Assembly: GCF_003711515.1 (NCBI RefSeq)
Contig: NW_021167086.1
Coordinates: 248,001 to 312,000 of the forward strand
Source: Sodiomyces alkalinus F11
Taxonomy: Eukaryota; Ascomycota; Sordariomycetes; Glomerellales; Plectosphaerellaceae
Direction: 5' to 3'
DNA length: 64,000 nucleotides
Every line of letters starts with the position of its first letter. The first letter of the stretch is position 1. A program made the translations under genes and the position numbers. The notes beneath the pieces were generated by a model. The model had not been told where the DNA came from. It saw only the letters and a list, made by a program, of their open reading frames with translations, and ran no database searches. Shown here one piece after another: positions 44,965 through 55,701 of the stretch.

Positions 44965-45786
44965 ATTCATTGGGGAAGAATGTCGGGGGGGAGAGACACA
45001 AGAGCAAGAGGCCACAAGCCACAAAAGTAGGTGTTATTTGCACAAGGGACGTACAAGACTTTCCTCCCTCCCTAGGTCCTGTCGGGGGGAATCGTCCATG
45101 ATACCACGGAGAGGTGGGGGATGGTCAGGGCTTGAGGCCTGGCATCGGATTTGGCTTGGGAAGATGGGAGGGCCAAAGTGTATCTTAAAGAGTCGGATTT
45201 ATTCTGCATTGGCTCTGGTGTTAGATGTCCGTGTCCGTGTAAAGAAAGGGGAAAGATTAAAATATTCAGTGTCAGTTCAGTTTGATTTGGTCCATGTTCT
45301 ACGGTCTACGTGATATATCGTGATATATCATGATTGCAGGATATATGATTCCAACTCGGGCCTTGGAGGATGCAAATAGTGACAACAAGAACGACATGAT
45401 CAGGTGACTCGTGCCCCGTGACTTTGGTTCTTGCCTCGTGCCTCGTGACTGTGGTTCTTGCCTTGTTCTACCAAGGACGTTCCTCTTTTCTTCCCGTTCC
45501 TTCCCTCTTCTACTCTCTCGTCTTTCAGATCCCACTCCTCTGAGGCATCTCTTTGGCCTTTTCTCTTCCTCACAACATGGCCGTCTCCTAAAATAAAAAG
45601 CCCACACCTGATCAGGTTCCTCATCTCTGTATCTTGGAGTTCCATCCAAGGCTGGCTGGCCGCCTTTCTTCGTGGTGGACTACAGGAGACTGAAGGGCTC
45701 TCATCTTTCCGACCTTTTTTCTTTCCTTTCCTTTTCTTTTCTTCTCTTTTCTTTTTCCCCATCTCTCCCTCAGCAGAACAACCATA
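44965..45786. other. Spacer SDH1 to TIM-barrel gene
   Basis: Contains a repeated GTGACTTTGGTTCTTGCC / GTGACTGTGGTTCTTGCC pair at about 45418-45462 and a long T/C-rich leader before 45787. No gene seen. Confidence 0.5.
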
Positions 45787-48045
45787 ATGGCGCCCAGAAC
45801 CCTCACCAGAATCGACTCAGACTCGAGCGACTCGTCCTCCCTCTCGATCCCCCCCAAGATCGAACCCCCGGAGATCGTCTACTTCCCCGCCATAGCAACC
45901 ATGTCCCTCGGCGCCCCAGGCGTGCACGCCCTGCCCAAGAAACTCGCCGCGGCCGCCCTCCACGGATTCCGCGCCGTAGAGCTCTACTGGGACGACCTCC
46001 TGCACTTCACCCAGGGCACCGCGGGCGGCGTCAGCGCAGACGACCTGCGCAGCGCAGCGGGCGCGATCCGAAAACAGTGCGTCGACCTCGGGCTCCGCGT
46101 CCTCGCCCTCCAGCCGTTCCGCGGCTTCGACCTCCTCGCGGACCGCACGGCGCGGCACGACCGGCTCGAGGCCTTTCAGCTCTGGCTCGACGTCGCGGCT
46201 ATTCTCGACACGGACGTCATCGTCGTGCCTGCGTCGTCGGCGTTCGATGGCGACGTGACCAACACTACGACCACCGGTGGGCGTGGCACAAGTTCAACGA
46301 CGGGTAATGGCACGAGTGATGCGACGTATACCCGCCTCGCGGTCCGCAACCTGCGCGTCCTCGCCGACGCGGCCCGCGCGCGGACGGACCGGCCCCCGCT
46401 TCTTGGCGGCCCCGTGCGCATCGCGTTCGAGAACCGCTGCTTCGCGCGCCATGTGCAGTCGTGGGCTGACGCGTGCACTGTCGTGGAACTGTGCGGCCGC
46501 GCCAATGTGCTCTGCCTCCCGGACGTATTCCACATCATCGCCGCCGACGGTGGGGGATCGGCCTAGTTCGCCGACAGCCTCGCCCTCCTCCGCAGGCGCG
46601 TGCCGCGCCACCGCGTCCCCTTCGTGCAGGTCTCCGACGCGGCGGAGATGGATGCCGACGATCCGGGCCTCGTGGCGGCGAAGGCGCGGGGGGAACCGGC
46701 GCGGTTGTTCTGGGCGAGGAGACGGCGATTGTTTCCCTTCGAAGGGTGCCTCCCGCTCGACCACGCGTTGCGGGCGCTCACTTCGGAGCCGGATCAGGAC
46801 GCCGGGGCCCCCGGGGTGGGGTACAAGGGGTTCATCTCGATCGAGGTGTTCAGCGAGGAAGGGGACGGGGTGGAGGGGGAGTTGGTGGAGCGGCTGGCGT
46901 TTCGCGCGCGCGAGGCGTGGGAGACGACGGTTGTCAAGATGGGCTGGGCGGGGCGCGCGGACGTGGTGCACCCTGTGGCGAAGGGACAGCTGGGGATTGC
47001 GTTGCGGGAGGTTCGGCGGGAGCAGGAGGTAGCTGAGAGGGCGCGGGAGGTTGTTGTTGCGGGTTTGCAGAGGCGGTGCGTGGTTGATGTGGACGAACAG
47101 TTTGTTGAGTCGTTCTCTAGCCGGGTGTGGAGTTCCCGGCATGACGTTGCGATTGTCGACCCGGTCGAGGAACGGCATGCGCAGGAGGCTGTGAAGGTAC
47201 GCGCTCGAGGGGCGATGGCGAAGCGGACGCTGGCCAACTGGGAGAGGACGTTTGAGCCGCAGGACGGGGAGTACTTGGGTCATATTCGTGGGGAGGGCGA
47301 CAGCAGTTCCGATGAGTCTTTTTTGTCTGACGAGAAGGATGGACAGGAGGGAGACAAGAAAAAGAAGAGGAAAAACATGAACATGGCAGCGGCAGCAAAG
47401 GCCATGGAACCGCTCCTCCGAGCGCGATACGAAGCATCCGTCCAAGCGGCGCGCGACAAAGCACACAGCAAGAGAAACGAGAAAATCGGACCGAACGAGT
47501 TCAACGACGCGGAAAAGCACAAGAAGACGAGAGAGCCAAAGTGGACCGACATGGTCTCCATCCCGGGGTCTCCCGTGGACCCGGCCCTGGCGCGGGCCTA
47601 CGACGAAGCGGCGGCGACCAAGGACGCGGCGAAGCGGGCTCTGGGACGGCGCATCGCGGCGGGGTCGGGGTTCTACGGGCTCCGATGGGAGGGGATCCAG
47701 GAACGGACCAGGCAGCTCGCGGCTGCGGTGCCGGTGCCCCGGCATGAAGACGCGCGGTTCCCTCCGCTTGGGGTGTCGACATCCCCTGCCTCGTCTGAGT
47801 CGACGGATTTGTTCGATATGCATGTGCTCTTCCAGATGCCTGATGAGTCTCTGGAGAGTTCGAGTTCGGAGGGTGCTTCCACTTCTTCGTCTAGTTTGTT
47901 GGACACTGGTAGTAGTAGTAGTGGGGGTGAGGAGGGCGGGGAGGGTGTGGTCGTGTTCGACAGCTACGCCGAGGATGCGCCTCTTCTCCCCAATGCGCAG
48001 GTGGCGGGGGTGGACACGGTGCCTCTGGGGTCAAGAAGCGTATAA
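45787..48045 (+). pseudogene. Xylose-isomerase-like TIM-barrel gene (3-dehydroshikimate dehydratase type) broken by one in-frame TAG
   Basis: The frame is continuous for 752 codons except TAG at 46564-46566 (codon 260). Both sides belong to one domain. Before the stop are ATMSLGAPGVHALPKKLAAAALHGFRAVELYWDDL, RIAFENRCFARHVQSWADA and LCLPDVFHI. After it are SLALLRRRVPRHRVPFVQVSDAAEMD, RRRLFPFEGCLPLDHALRAL and GYKGFISIEVFSEE. These match sugar-phosphate isomerase/dehydratase barrels such as fungal quinate-pathway dehydratases, and putative metal ligands (E, Q, D, E) survive. LCLPDVFHI carries an extra residue against the usual LCLDTFHI. Residues beyond about 400 form a long, partly acidic extension of unknown nature. 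A 42-nt in-frame intron (46525-46566, GTATTC...CTAG) could remove the stop but would delete a core strand. It is called a nonsense-disrupted gene or a sequencing error. Confidence 0.65.
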
Positions 48046-48266
48046 CAACACGAGAGGAACTGATGAGAATCGCTCAAGAGGGACGAAGTAAGAGGGACGA
48101 AGTGTTGAGAGCCATTTCAGCTCTGACTTCGTTTCCGCAAATAGGAAACAAATAAAAAAAGGGGTATCCTCCAAAAATAAAACGGCATCATGACCAAAAC
48201 CTCCCTGTCGTCGCGCTGCCATTGCATCCAAAGCCAACAACTCCCCCCTCCTCTTGCTCCTCCCCC

Positions 48267-48567
48267 TCAGTACTCCTGATACAGCTTCATAATACCAGCG
48301 CGCATATTCGTCCGGCTTTCCCGCTCCGCTCGAATCTTGATCTCCAGCGCCACGACCCGGTCCTGCAACTGCGCGATCTTCTCGTCCTTCTCCCTCAGGA
48401 GCTCCCGCACAACGTCCCGGCTCCTGGCCAGGCCGTGGGCGCGCGCGACCTGGCGGTCCAGCGCCTCGCGGACGGAGCGGGCCACGGCCGGTGGGATGGG
48501 CTGGCCGCTGAGCAGAGTCGTGATCTCGTCCCTGAGCTCGACGTCGGCCGTGTCGTGGGCCCTGTGG

Positions 48568-48610
<43 letters not shown>

Positions 48611-49529
48611 GCTGCTGTTCGTGCCCGGGACCTGCGGGCGTCGCGACTTGCTTCCTGCGGGTTGCGGTGGGCGTGAGCATGGGAGACGGGAGGCCGGTTG
48701 TCGAGGAGGGGGTCGCGGTGGCTGTGGGAGGGGCCGCCTCCCCCCCGTCAGTGCTTTTCCGTTTGGCTTTAGGGGTGGTAAAGAGCGTCCGCGCCGTGGG
48801 GGGGTTCGGCTGTTTGGGTGGCGCATCTTCTCTCGGTTTTACATGGGAAGCGCTGATAGTTGCCGATGACGACGATGATGATGTAGTCGGCGCTGCGGGG
48901 GTTGAGATATGGGCACCCATGCTGGGACCGGTCTTTTGCAGCTTTTGGGCGCTGCGTTCAACGGCTTCGATCATTTGCCGCTCTTCGTCGGACGAGCCGT
49001 CTCCGATGTAGTCCTCCTCGAACTGGACCCTCTTCCTCTTCTGGCTGGCTCTCGTTGTTGGTGGTGCGGGGGCCTTTCCCGCTTGATGCGCGTCCTGCGC
49101 ACTTGAGCCCGCCTGCTGCGCATCACTGGCAGGGGCCGGTAGTTGGGTGCTAGTCGTCTTGGGAGACTTGGGGAAAAAGTCGCGCATGGTCTTGGTCTTC
49201 TTACGAGGCGACGTGCTTTGGGCAGTAGATGTGGCCGTGGTCGTGTCAGGGGTCGCTACCTCGGACTGGTTCTGGTTCTCGGAGAGCTGTCGTACTCGTG
49301 CATCTTCCTCCCACAAGAAAAAGTCGCAGTCGCGACAGCGATAAAACGATCTTCCCTTGTTCGGACCCCGCTTCTTGACGGTGTAGGGACTGAGTATCCT
49401 GCGGGGGTCGCAGTTGCAAAGCCACTGTCCCCTGTCATAGACGCCGTTGATGCGTTTCTTCCGGGACGGGGTGGAAGGGTTTGAGGTCTGGGACTTGCCA
49501 TGGGCGGAGAAGAGACGACCGCGAGCCAT
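48267..49529 (-). CDS. GRF-type zinc-finger protein with polyglutamine and C-terminal coiled coil
   Basis: 420 residues from ATG at 49529. A zf-GRF domain lies at residues about 29-78: WLCNC (C38, C40), KRGPNKGRSFYRCRDC (C65, C68) and FFLWEEDARV. GRF fingers bind single-stranded nucleic acid and occur in APE2, TOP3A and NEIL3, so a DNA-repair or RNA-processing role is plausible. The middle is Ser/Thr/Pro-rich with basic clusters that could be nuclear signals (KKRINGV, PRKKTKTMRDFF, SQKRKRVQFEED). A Gln tract of about 16 follows, then a predicted coiled coil near residues 365-410 ending MKLYQEY. No catalytic domain is present, so it is likely an adaptor. An in-frame ATG at 49787 would add 86 residues of hydrophobic/Pro-rich sequence with no family support. 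Divergent from the Zn2Cys6 gene. Confidence 0.8.
48570..48617 (-). repeat. Polyglutamine-coding (CAA)n tract
   Basis: About 16 Gln codons, mostly CAA with CAG at one end, read on the minus strand inside the GRF-protein gene. Confidence 0.9.
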
Positions 49530-50694
49530 TGGAGGTTGGGTCTTGGGTCTTGGGTCTTGGGTCTTGGGGGTTGCCTGGGAGATGTAGATGAGGCGTTGCG
49601 ATGATGTTGAGAATACGCCAGGGGATACTGGAAGCGGTAAGCGAGATGATTCTGAATTAGTCCATGGGTTGAGAAGATAAGACAGAGGGATGAAGTAAGA
49701 AGAGAATGTGTGATGAGAGGGTGAGAGGGAAATGAGGAGAGAGAGGTGAAGTGAGGGTGAAGGTGAGCCCAAGGTCATGGGTCCCATGTGGGTGGCTGGC
49801 TGGTCTCAACGGGCAACGGGCACGGCGGCAACGGGCAACGGCGGCAACGGTGTGGCTGGTGGCTGGGCAACGTGTGTACGTACGGTTTCCGTACGGAGTA
49901 CGGCATACTTAGGTACGTGTACAGTCTGTGCTCCTTCTTTGTTTTGGAGGTGGCGGGTAATTGTGGAGAGTGAGTGAGAGAGCGGCACGGATATCGTGCC
50001 GTGCCTTATGGTACGTACATATTGTCCGCCTTCTGTAATTTCCGTCATGTACATAGTATGCACGTCACTACGGATACGGATCGCTTGTAGGATGTTGTAC
50101 GTGTAAGTACCTCTGTAAATAAGGTACCTTACTCAGTACTCCACATGTCTAGTCAGCACCGCACCGCCCTGAGAATTCTGCCGAGCCCCGAGCTCCATTC
50201 AAGGCTCGATGCCCCGCTCTCGACTTCTACTTCTCGCTTCTCACATCTCTCAAGCCTCACGTTACTATCATTCATCTTCACTCTCTTCATCCCCTTCAGC
50301 CGCCTTAGTCCACCATCTATTCCCGTGTATTATCTTTTCTCATCCCTTTCTGCCTACATTTTCTTCTACGTCGCCCGTTCAATTCAATGTCCAGGCAAGA
50401 GCCACATCGAAACCTCCTCCACACCATCCAACTTCTACGCTACCTTACTCGGGCTCGCCGTTGACCGTTTCGTTTTGCCAACCCACACAAAAGTGTTTCT
50501 TGGCCCAGCTCACCGTCGCATTATACCAGTCACCGTTTTCCCTTCTCGGACGGACCGTTGATTACCTCATCCCTTCACTCATGATCTCGACAGCATAGCG
50601 ACAAGACAAGTTCCAACAAAAACACATCCCAACGCAACATAGAGACAGAGAAGAAAAGAAAGAAAGAGACAAGAGACCAACCTCAACCTCACCC
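49530..50694. other. Divergent promoter, GRF protein / Zn2Cys6 factor
   Basis: A shared promoter of 1.16 kb. It holds a TACGGAGTA at 49892-49900 and GGTACC words near 50120. The plus-strand side is a pyrimidine-rich leader (50145-50690) with open frames of 138 and 129 codons; these are not called because they reflect base composition. Confidence 0.5.
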
Positions 50695-53158
50695 ATGGTC
50701 GACTCCAGAACCCAGTTAACGCCCGACCTCTCCATCGATGACCTGACTCCCGAAGAGGCCAATCGAATCATCCATTCGCATCGCAAGGTCCGCTACGGCA
50801 CCGCCTGCTGGCCCTGTCGCCGACGCAAAGTCAAATGTGACAACCAGCAGCCGTGTGAGAACTGCGTGAGACGCGACCACCCCCAGCTCTGCTCCTACAA
50901 GCCGAACCGCTCCGCCTCTTCCAAGAGTTCTTCCGCTCACCCTGCTTCCGCACCTCCCTCTGCTTCTGGTGCCGGTGCCGGTCCCTCGTCTTCTATAGCA
51001 GCTCCCGCTACTGCCGGACCTGCCGGTACTGCCATTACTGCTCCTACTACTACGGTAGCTGCCGCCTCTTCCTATTCCGCCGACGACCATGCACGCAAGC
51101 CTAAACGCCCGCATTCCCCAGACTCCCCATCCGAGTCCGTCACCACTCTCCCTCCCGCCCACCGCCATGCCAGCTGGCCGCCCCGTGCCATGACCATGGC
51201 CGGCGTCGACGACGCCGAGGCCCCCGAGAGCGCCACCCGCTATCTCGGCTACAACAGCATCCCCTCCCTCCTGCGCGAGCAGTCATCGTCCCACGACCAT
51301 CAGCACACCAGCGACATCCGCCAGCACATGCGCTCCATCCTCGGCCTCGACACCTCCGCCCCTTTCCCCCTCATGTCCTCGCGCCACCTCGACGCCCTGA
51401 CCCGCGAAATCTGCTCCGAGCTGCCGTCCGACCGCGAGGTCATGAAGCTCTTCCGCACCTACAAGGAGACCCCGCAGCAGTTTTGGGGCTTCGTCGTCGA
51501 CATGGACGACCTCGAGTCCCAGCTCATGGTCTACCTCGAGGACCGCGCCCGCAACGCCCACAGCGCCACCAAGACCCCGCGCCCCGTCTCGGCCTCGTGG
51601 CTCGCCATCCTCTTCGCCGTGCTCGCCGTCGGCTCCCAGTACCACGACTCGCCCTACCACATCCGCACCCGCGACTCGCAGAAATACATCCAAATCTCCT
51701 TCCACTTCCTCCGCCTCGGCAACTTCCTCCTCCGCCCCACCTTCGATTCCATCCAGGCCCTGCTCCTCACCAGCTTCGTGCTCCTCAACGACATGAAGGC
51801 CGAGGCCTCCTGGGCCCTCCTCGGCCTCACCTGCCGTCTCGCACAGTCCCTCGGCCTCCACCGGCCTGCCTTGCCCTCCCACGACGACAGGGATGATAGG
51901 CACCGAGAGAGAGACGGGGAGAGAGGGGGGGAAAGAGAGGGGGAAAGAGAGAGGGAAAGAGACAGAGACAGGGACAGACACAGAGACAGGGACAGACGCA
52001 GAGACAGGGACAGACACAGAGACACAGACGACCTGTCACCGGACGTCAAGTCGAGGGACTGGATCCGTCGCAAGCTGTGGTGGACCTGCGTCTGGCACGA
52101 CACCCTGACCTCCCTCTCCTTCGACCGCTCCCCCGTCACCAATTTCCTCTGCTGCCCCATCCCCACCGCCGCCCCGCCCGAGGCCGGCCACTTCAGCTAC
52201 CTCGAGACCATGTACCACCTCTGCCAGATCATCTCGACCCGCCTCAACCCGGACATCACCACCACCGTCTCCTACGACCAGATGGTCGACAACTACCAGG
52301 CCGTCGAGTCCCTGCGCGCCAAGGTCGCCGACCACCTCCGCTGCAAGGAGCACTGCAAGTCCGCCATCGACCGCCTCCAGTTCTACGGCATCCGTCTCCA
52401 CACCGCCTTTATCATCTCCGTCTGCTGCCGTCCGGCCCTGCACCGCGACTGCCACCAGCTCACCCCGGCCCAGAAGAAGTTCCTCGCCGAAAAGTGCCGG
52501 GAGAACCTCATCGAGACCGTCCGCATGTTCCTCGCCATGCATCAGCTCTCCGTCATCCCCACCCGCAGCTGGGCCTACACCTACCACGGCCTCTCCTCGG
52601 CCCTGCTGCTGGGCATCCTGGGCGAGACCAAGTCGAGCCCGGACGTCCGCCAGCTGCAGGGGGATCTCATCGCCGCCCTGTCCGCCACCGCCGTCAAGGA
52701 GCAGACCTCCTCCTCCTCCTCTTCGTCGCCCGGCCCGCACGTCCCTCATACCGACAAGGACATTGAGCTCTCCGGGCCGCTATGGCGCGCCCTCACTGCC
52801 CTCAAAAACATTTACGAGCACGGCTCCGTCGTTGGTTCAACGGCAGCCGCCGCCGCCGCCGCCGCCGCCGCCGCTACCGTGAAGAGAGAGTCCGATTCCG
52901 GTAGCGGACTTCCGAGTGGGGCCGGGACGCCTCTTCCCCCGCACCACCAGCATCACCACCACCACCCCGGCGCACTAGCATTAGCACTAGGACCACCAGC
53001 TTCCTTCTCCTCGGGGCTACCCGGCGGAGGCGGCACCACCACCACCAACAACAACATGCTGCCCATGTCGCACCGAACCGCGTTCCCAGGCCTCGACCCT
53101 CACCAGGACGCAGCCCTCGCCATGGCCGAGATGCAGCAGAACGGAATTCCGCTACATC

Positions 53159-53233
<75 letters not shown>

Positions 53234-53493
53234 GCCAGGAACAAAACTTTGGGGCCTACCCTCCCGCTCCCGGCACCCTGATGGCCAGCGGCGCCGCCGA
53301 GACCCCCGGCGTCGGCGCCTTGGACACCAACATGGCGAACCCCGACCCGTCGACGTACATGTCGCCGCTGGACCTGTACGACTCCATCTGGTGGGAGTCG
53401 CCTGATCCGTGGAACTCGGGGCTCGATTCGTTGAATTTCGATTTCGTGGCGCAGCCGCCGCCGGGACAGCCGCAGCAGCAGTATTACTTTTGA
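50695..53493 (+). CDS. Zn2Cys6 transcription factor with fungal-specific regulatory domain
   Basis: 932 residues in one exon. The binuclear zinc cluster has spacing C38-x2-C41-x6-C48-x5-C54-x2-C57-x8-C66 (GTACWPCRRRKVKC), so it binds DNA in the nucleus. After a Ser/Ala/Thr linker, residues about 210-650 form the fungal_trans regulatory domain (MVYLEDRA, WLAILFAVLAVGSQ, SWALLGLTCRLAQSLGLHR, RDWIRRKLWWTCVWHD). That domain is split at residues 397-445 by a highly charged Arg/Asp/Glu repeat at the loop where other factors have a few residues. The C-terminal activation-like region has an Ala run, His and Asn clusters and 25 Gln (53158-53232), ending in acidic/aromatic SIWWESPDPWNSGLDSL. The regulon cannot be told from sequence. 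Confidence 0.88.
51893..52030 (+). repeat. GACAGA/GACAGG-type repeat coding Arg/Asp/Glu
   Basis: An imperfect array built on GAGA and GACAGR hexamers. It keeps the reading frame and encodes the charged insertion in the Zn2Cys6 protein. Confidence 0.8.
53158..53232 (+). repeat. (CAA)n(CAG)n polyglutamine tract
   Basis: 25 consecutive Gln codons, CAA first and CAG at the 3' end, in the C-terminal region of the Zn2Cys6 factor. Length variation between strains would be expected. Confidence 0.95.
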
Positions 53494-54055
53494 TCTGCTC
53501 TCCCTTCTTCTCTCTCCGGAGCTGTCTGCGTGTGTGTATATCCTGCGGAGGGGGATTCATGTGTTGCGGATTTATCGACTGTCGCTATATCAGTCGCTAT
53601 ATCAGTCGCTATATCATCATCTTATACCTTTTGGTTTGTCAGCTACGGTGTTTGGTCGGGGGGAGGGATCATTATTTAGGGGATGGCAGGCCTGGCAGGG
53701 TACGCCTTTTTTGGTTATTTTTCTTCGATTTATATGAGCCTTTTTATGCCCCTTTTTTATGCAGGGATGAGCCAGGATTGTCTGATTTCTGCTTTCCCCA
53801 TCAAGATTTGGACGAAAAATACAAGAGATGAGAATCATCGCAGGAGCAAACCCCCAATTCCGTTCTTATTGTTTTCTTCTTTCCATTGCGCAGATAGAAA
53901 TACAAGCAAAGTGAAGAGGGTATATCAAGCCAGAAGCAATAAGAAGAGCCGAATATAGACAACTGGCCCCAAAGTAATAAACAAGGCCTGTTAGACCCCG
54001 ACCCAACGAAGAGAAACAAAAGGGGAAAAAAAGAAAGAAGACTGGAGCCAAAACC
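53494..54055. other. Convergent spacer Zn2Cys6 factor / LMO1-type gene
   Basis: Both genes end here. A short CGCTATATCAGT repeat (three copies, about 53582-53613) is visible. No gene seen. Confidence 0.5.
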
Positions 54056-55670
54056 TCACACCTCATAGTAATAATCCTCATCCAACCCCTCCCGACTCGG
54101 CACGACCCCCGCCCCCAGAGGCGGCCCCGCATACGCCGCATCGACGCGCACGTTCAGCAACCTGATCTTGAGCCCATACTCGCTCACCAGCCCGACGAGC
54201 TTGTTAGTCTCCGCCGTGATGGGCGCCTGGTTCAGCAGCATGAGCAGCCCGTCCAGCCACTCGGACGCGACGCTGTGGTCGAGCGGGAACAGCGTCAGCA
54301 CGGGTGCTTCGCGTACTTCGCGTACTTCGCGCGGTTGGTTCGGCGACTGTGCGCCTGCGTCGGCGGCAGTAGCCGTCTCGGGAGGGTGGGCGTAGCTGAA
54401 GACGGTGATCTTGGTCGTGGACGTCGGGGGCGCGGTTCCGGCCGGGAGAGCGTGGCCCTTGTTGTTGTTGTTGTTGATGGTGCTGTTGCCGCTGGCGGCG
54501 CTGCGGGCGTCGGGCGCCGCGGTGCCCTCGCTGGGGCCGGTGACGTTGGAGACGACGGAGCTGATGGTGGTGAGGTCGACTTTCTCGGCGAGGACGTCCA
54601 GGGCGGGGTCCTGCGGCGGGCGGGTCTCGAAGTCGTCGTAGTGCAGGAAGCGGCGGTTGTGGGAGAGGCGGGCGAAGCGCCACGGTGTTGGGGTGTAAAG
54701 CCGCCTCTTGGGTTGTTGTTGCTGCTGCTGCTGCTGTTGTTGTTGTTGTTGTGACGACGGTTTGTTTCCATTGTTGCTGGTGCTGCTCCCGCCGTTGACA
54801 GCCGAAGAGGAGGAATCGTCGCGGTTATGCGTCGCCGTTGCCGTCGCCGCCGTCGTCGTGGGCTGGGTGTCGCGACGGGGCATGGGTTTGGAGAACCATG
54901 ACCCCTGCAAAAGACAGCGGATCCTCTGCTCCTTGACGAACTGCAGGGCTTCCTGTCTGAGCTCGTCCCGGACGCGGAAGAGATGCTGGCCCCACTGGTC
55001 CTCGAACGAGAGCTCGAGGAGGTCCATCTGCAGCTCGCGGAGCCGGCCGCAGTCGTATTCCTGCAAGTCCTCCTCCACCTCGGCGACGTCTTTCGTCCGC
55101 GGGGCCTGGCCGACCACCTGGTCGACGAGGATGCGCACCAGCTCGACCACCTTGTCAAAGTCGGCCTGCTCGGCGCCCGTGGCCTTCCACACGCGGAACA
55201 AGGCCAGCAGGGTGGCGGTGTGCAGCCTCGACCACTGGAGGAGCAGCGGCCGGAAGAGCTTGTCGCTGTTCTTGGTCCCGTCCAGGCCTTGGAACCCCTT
55301 AAGGTCCTCGGCCTCGGACTTGTCGACCTCGAAGTGCTCGTACAGGACCATGGTCACGGCCAGGCTCGCCCGCGCGATGGGGCAGCGCTGGTGGAGCGGC
55401 TTGGTCGACTGCTCGAGGAGCATCTTCTGGAACCGGTCCTCGTTCTTGCGCACGTAGTCGGTCAGGTCCATCATGCCGAGGAAGCCGGTCACTTCGAACT
55501 CCTGGGCGGGGCTTTCCGTTTCGAAACCCAACCTCCTCCATTTTTCCGGGTTATGGCGTCGGCTTCCTTTCCTCGCTCCCTCGGTTGGTTCGTCTGACTT
55601 TGGCGGCGGCGGCGGTGGTGCGGTAACTGCTGATACTGCTGCTGTCGATGTTGCTGTTTTTGTCGTTGTC

Positions 55671-55701
<31 letters not shown>

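Noticed and set aside
49530..49787. 86-residue N-terminal extension of the GRF protein
   Set aside because: Low-complexity hydrophobic/Ser/Pro sequence typical of translated leader; the GRF finger and basic start begin soon after the ATG at 49529.
50145..50598. Open frames of 138 and 129 codons in the Zn2Cys6 leader, partly membrane-like
   Set aside because: Pyrimidine-rich leaders give Ser/Leu/Phe-rich frames by composition. Two overlapping frames look equally 'coding', so neither is called.
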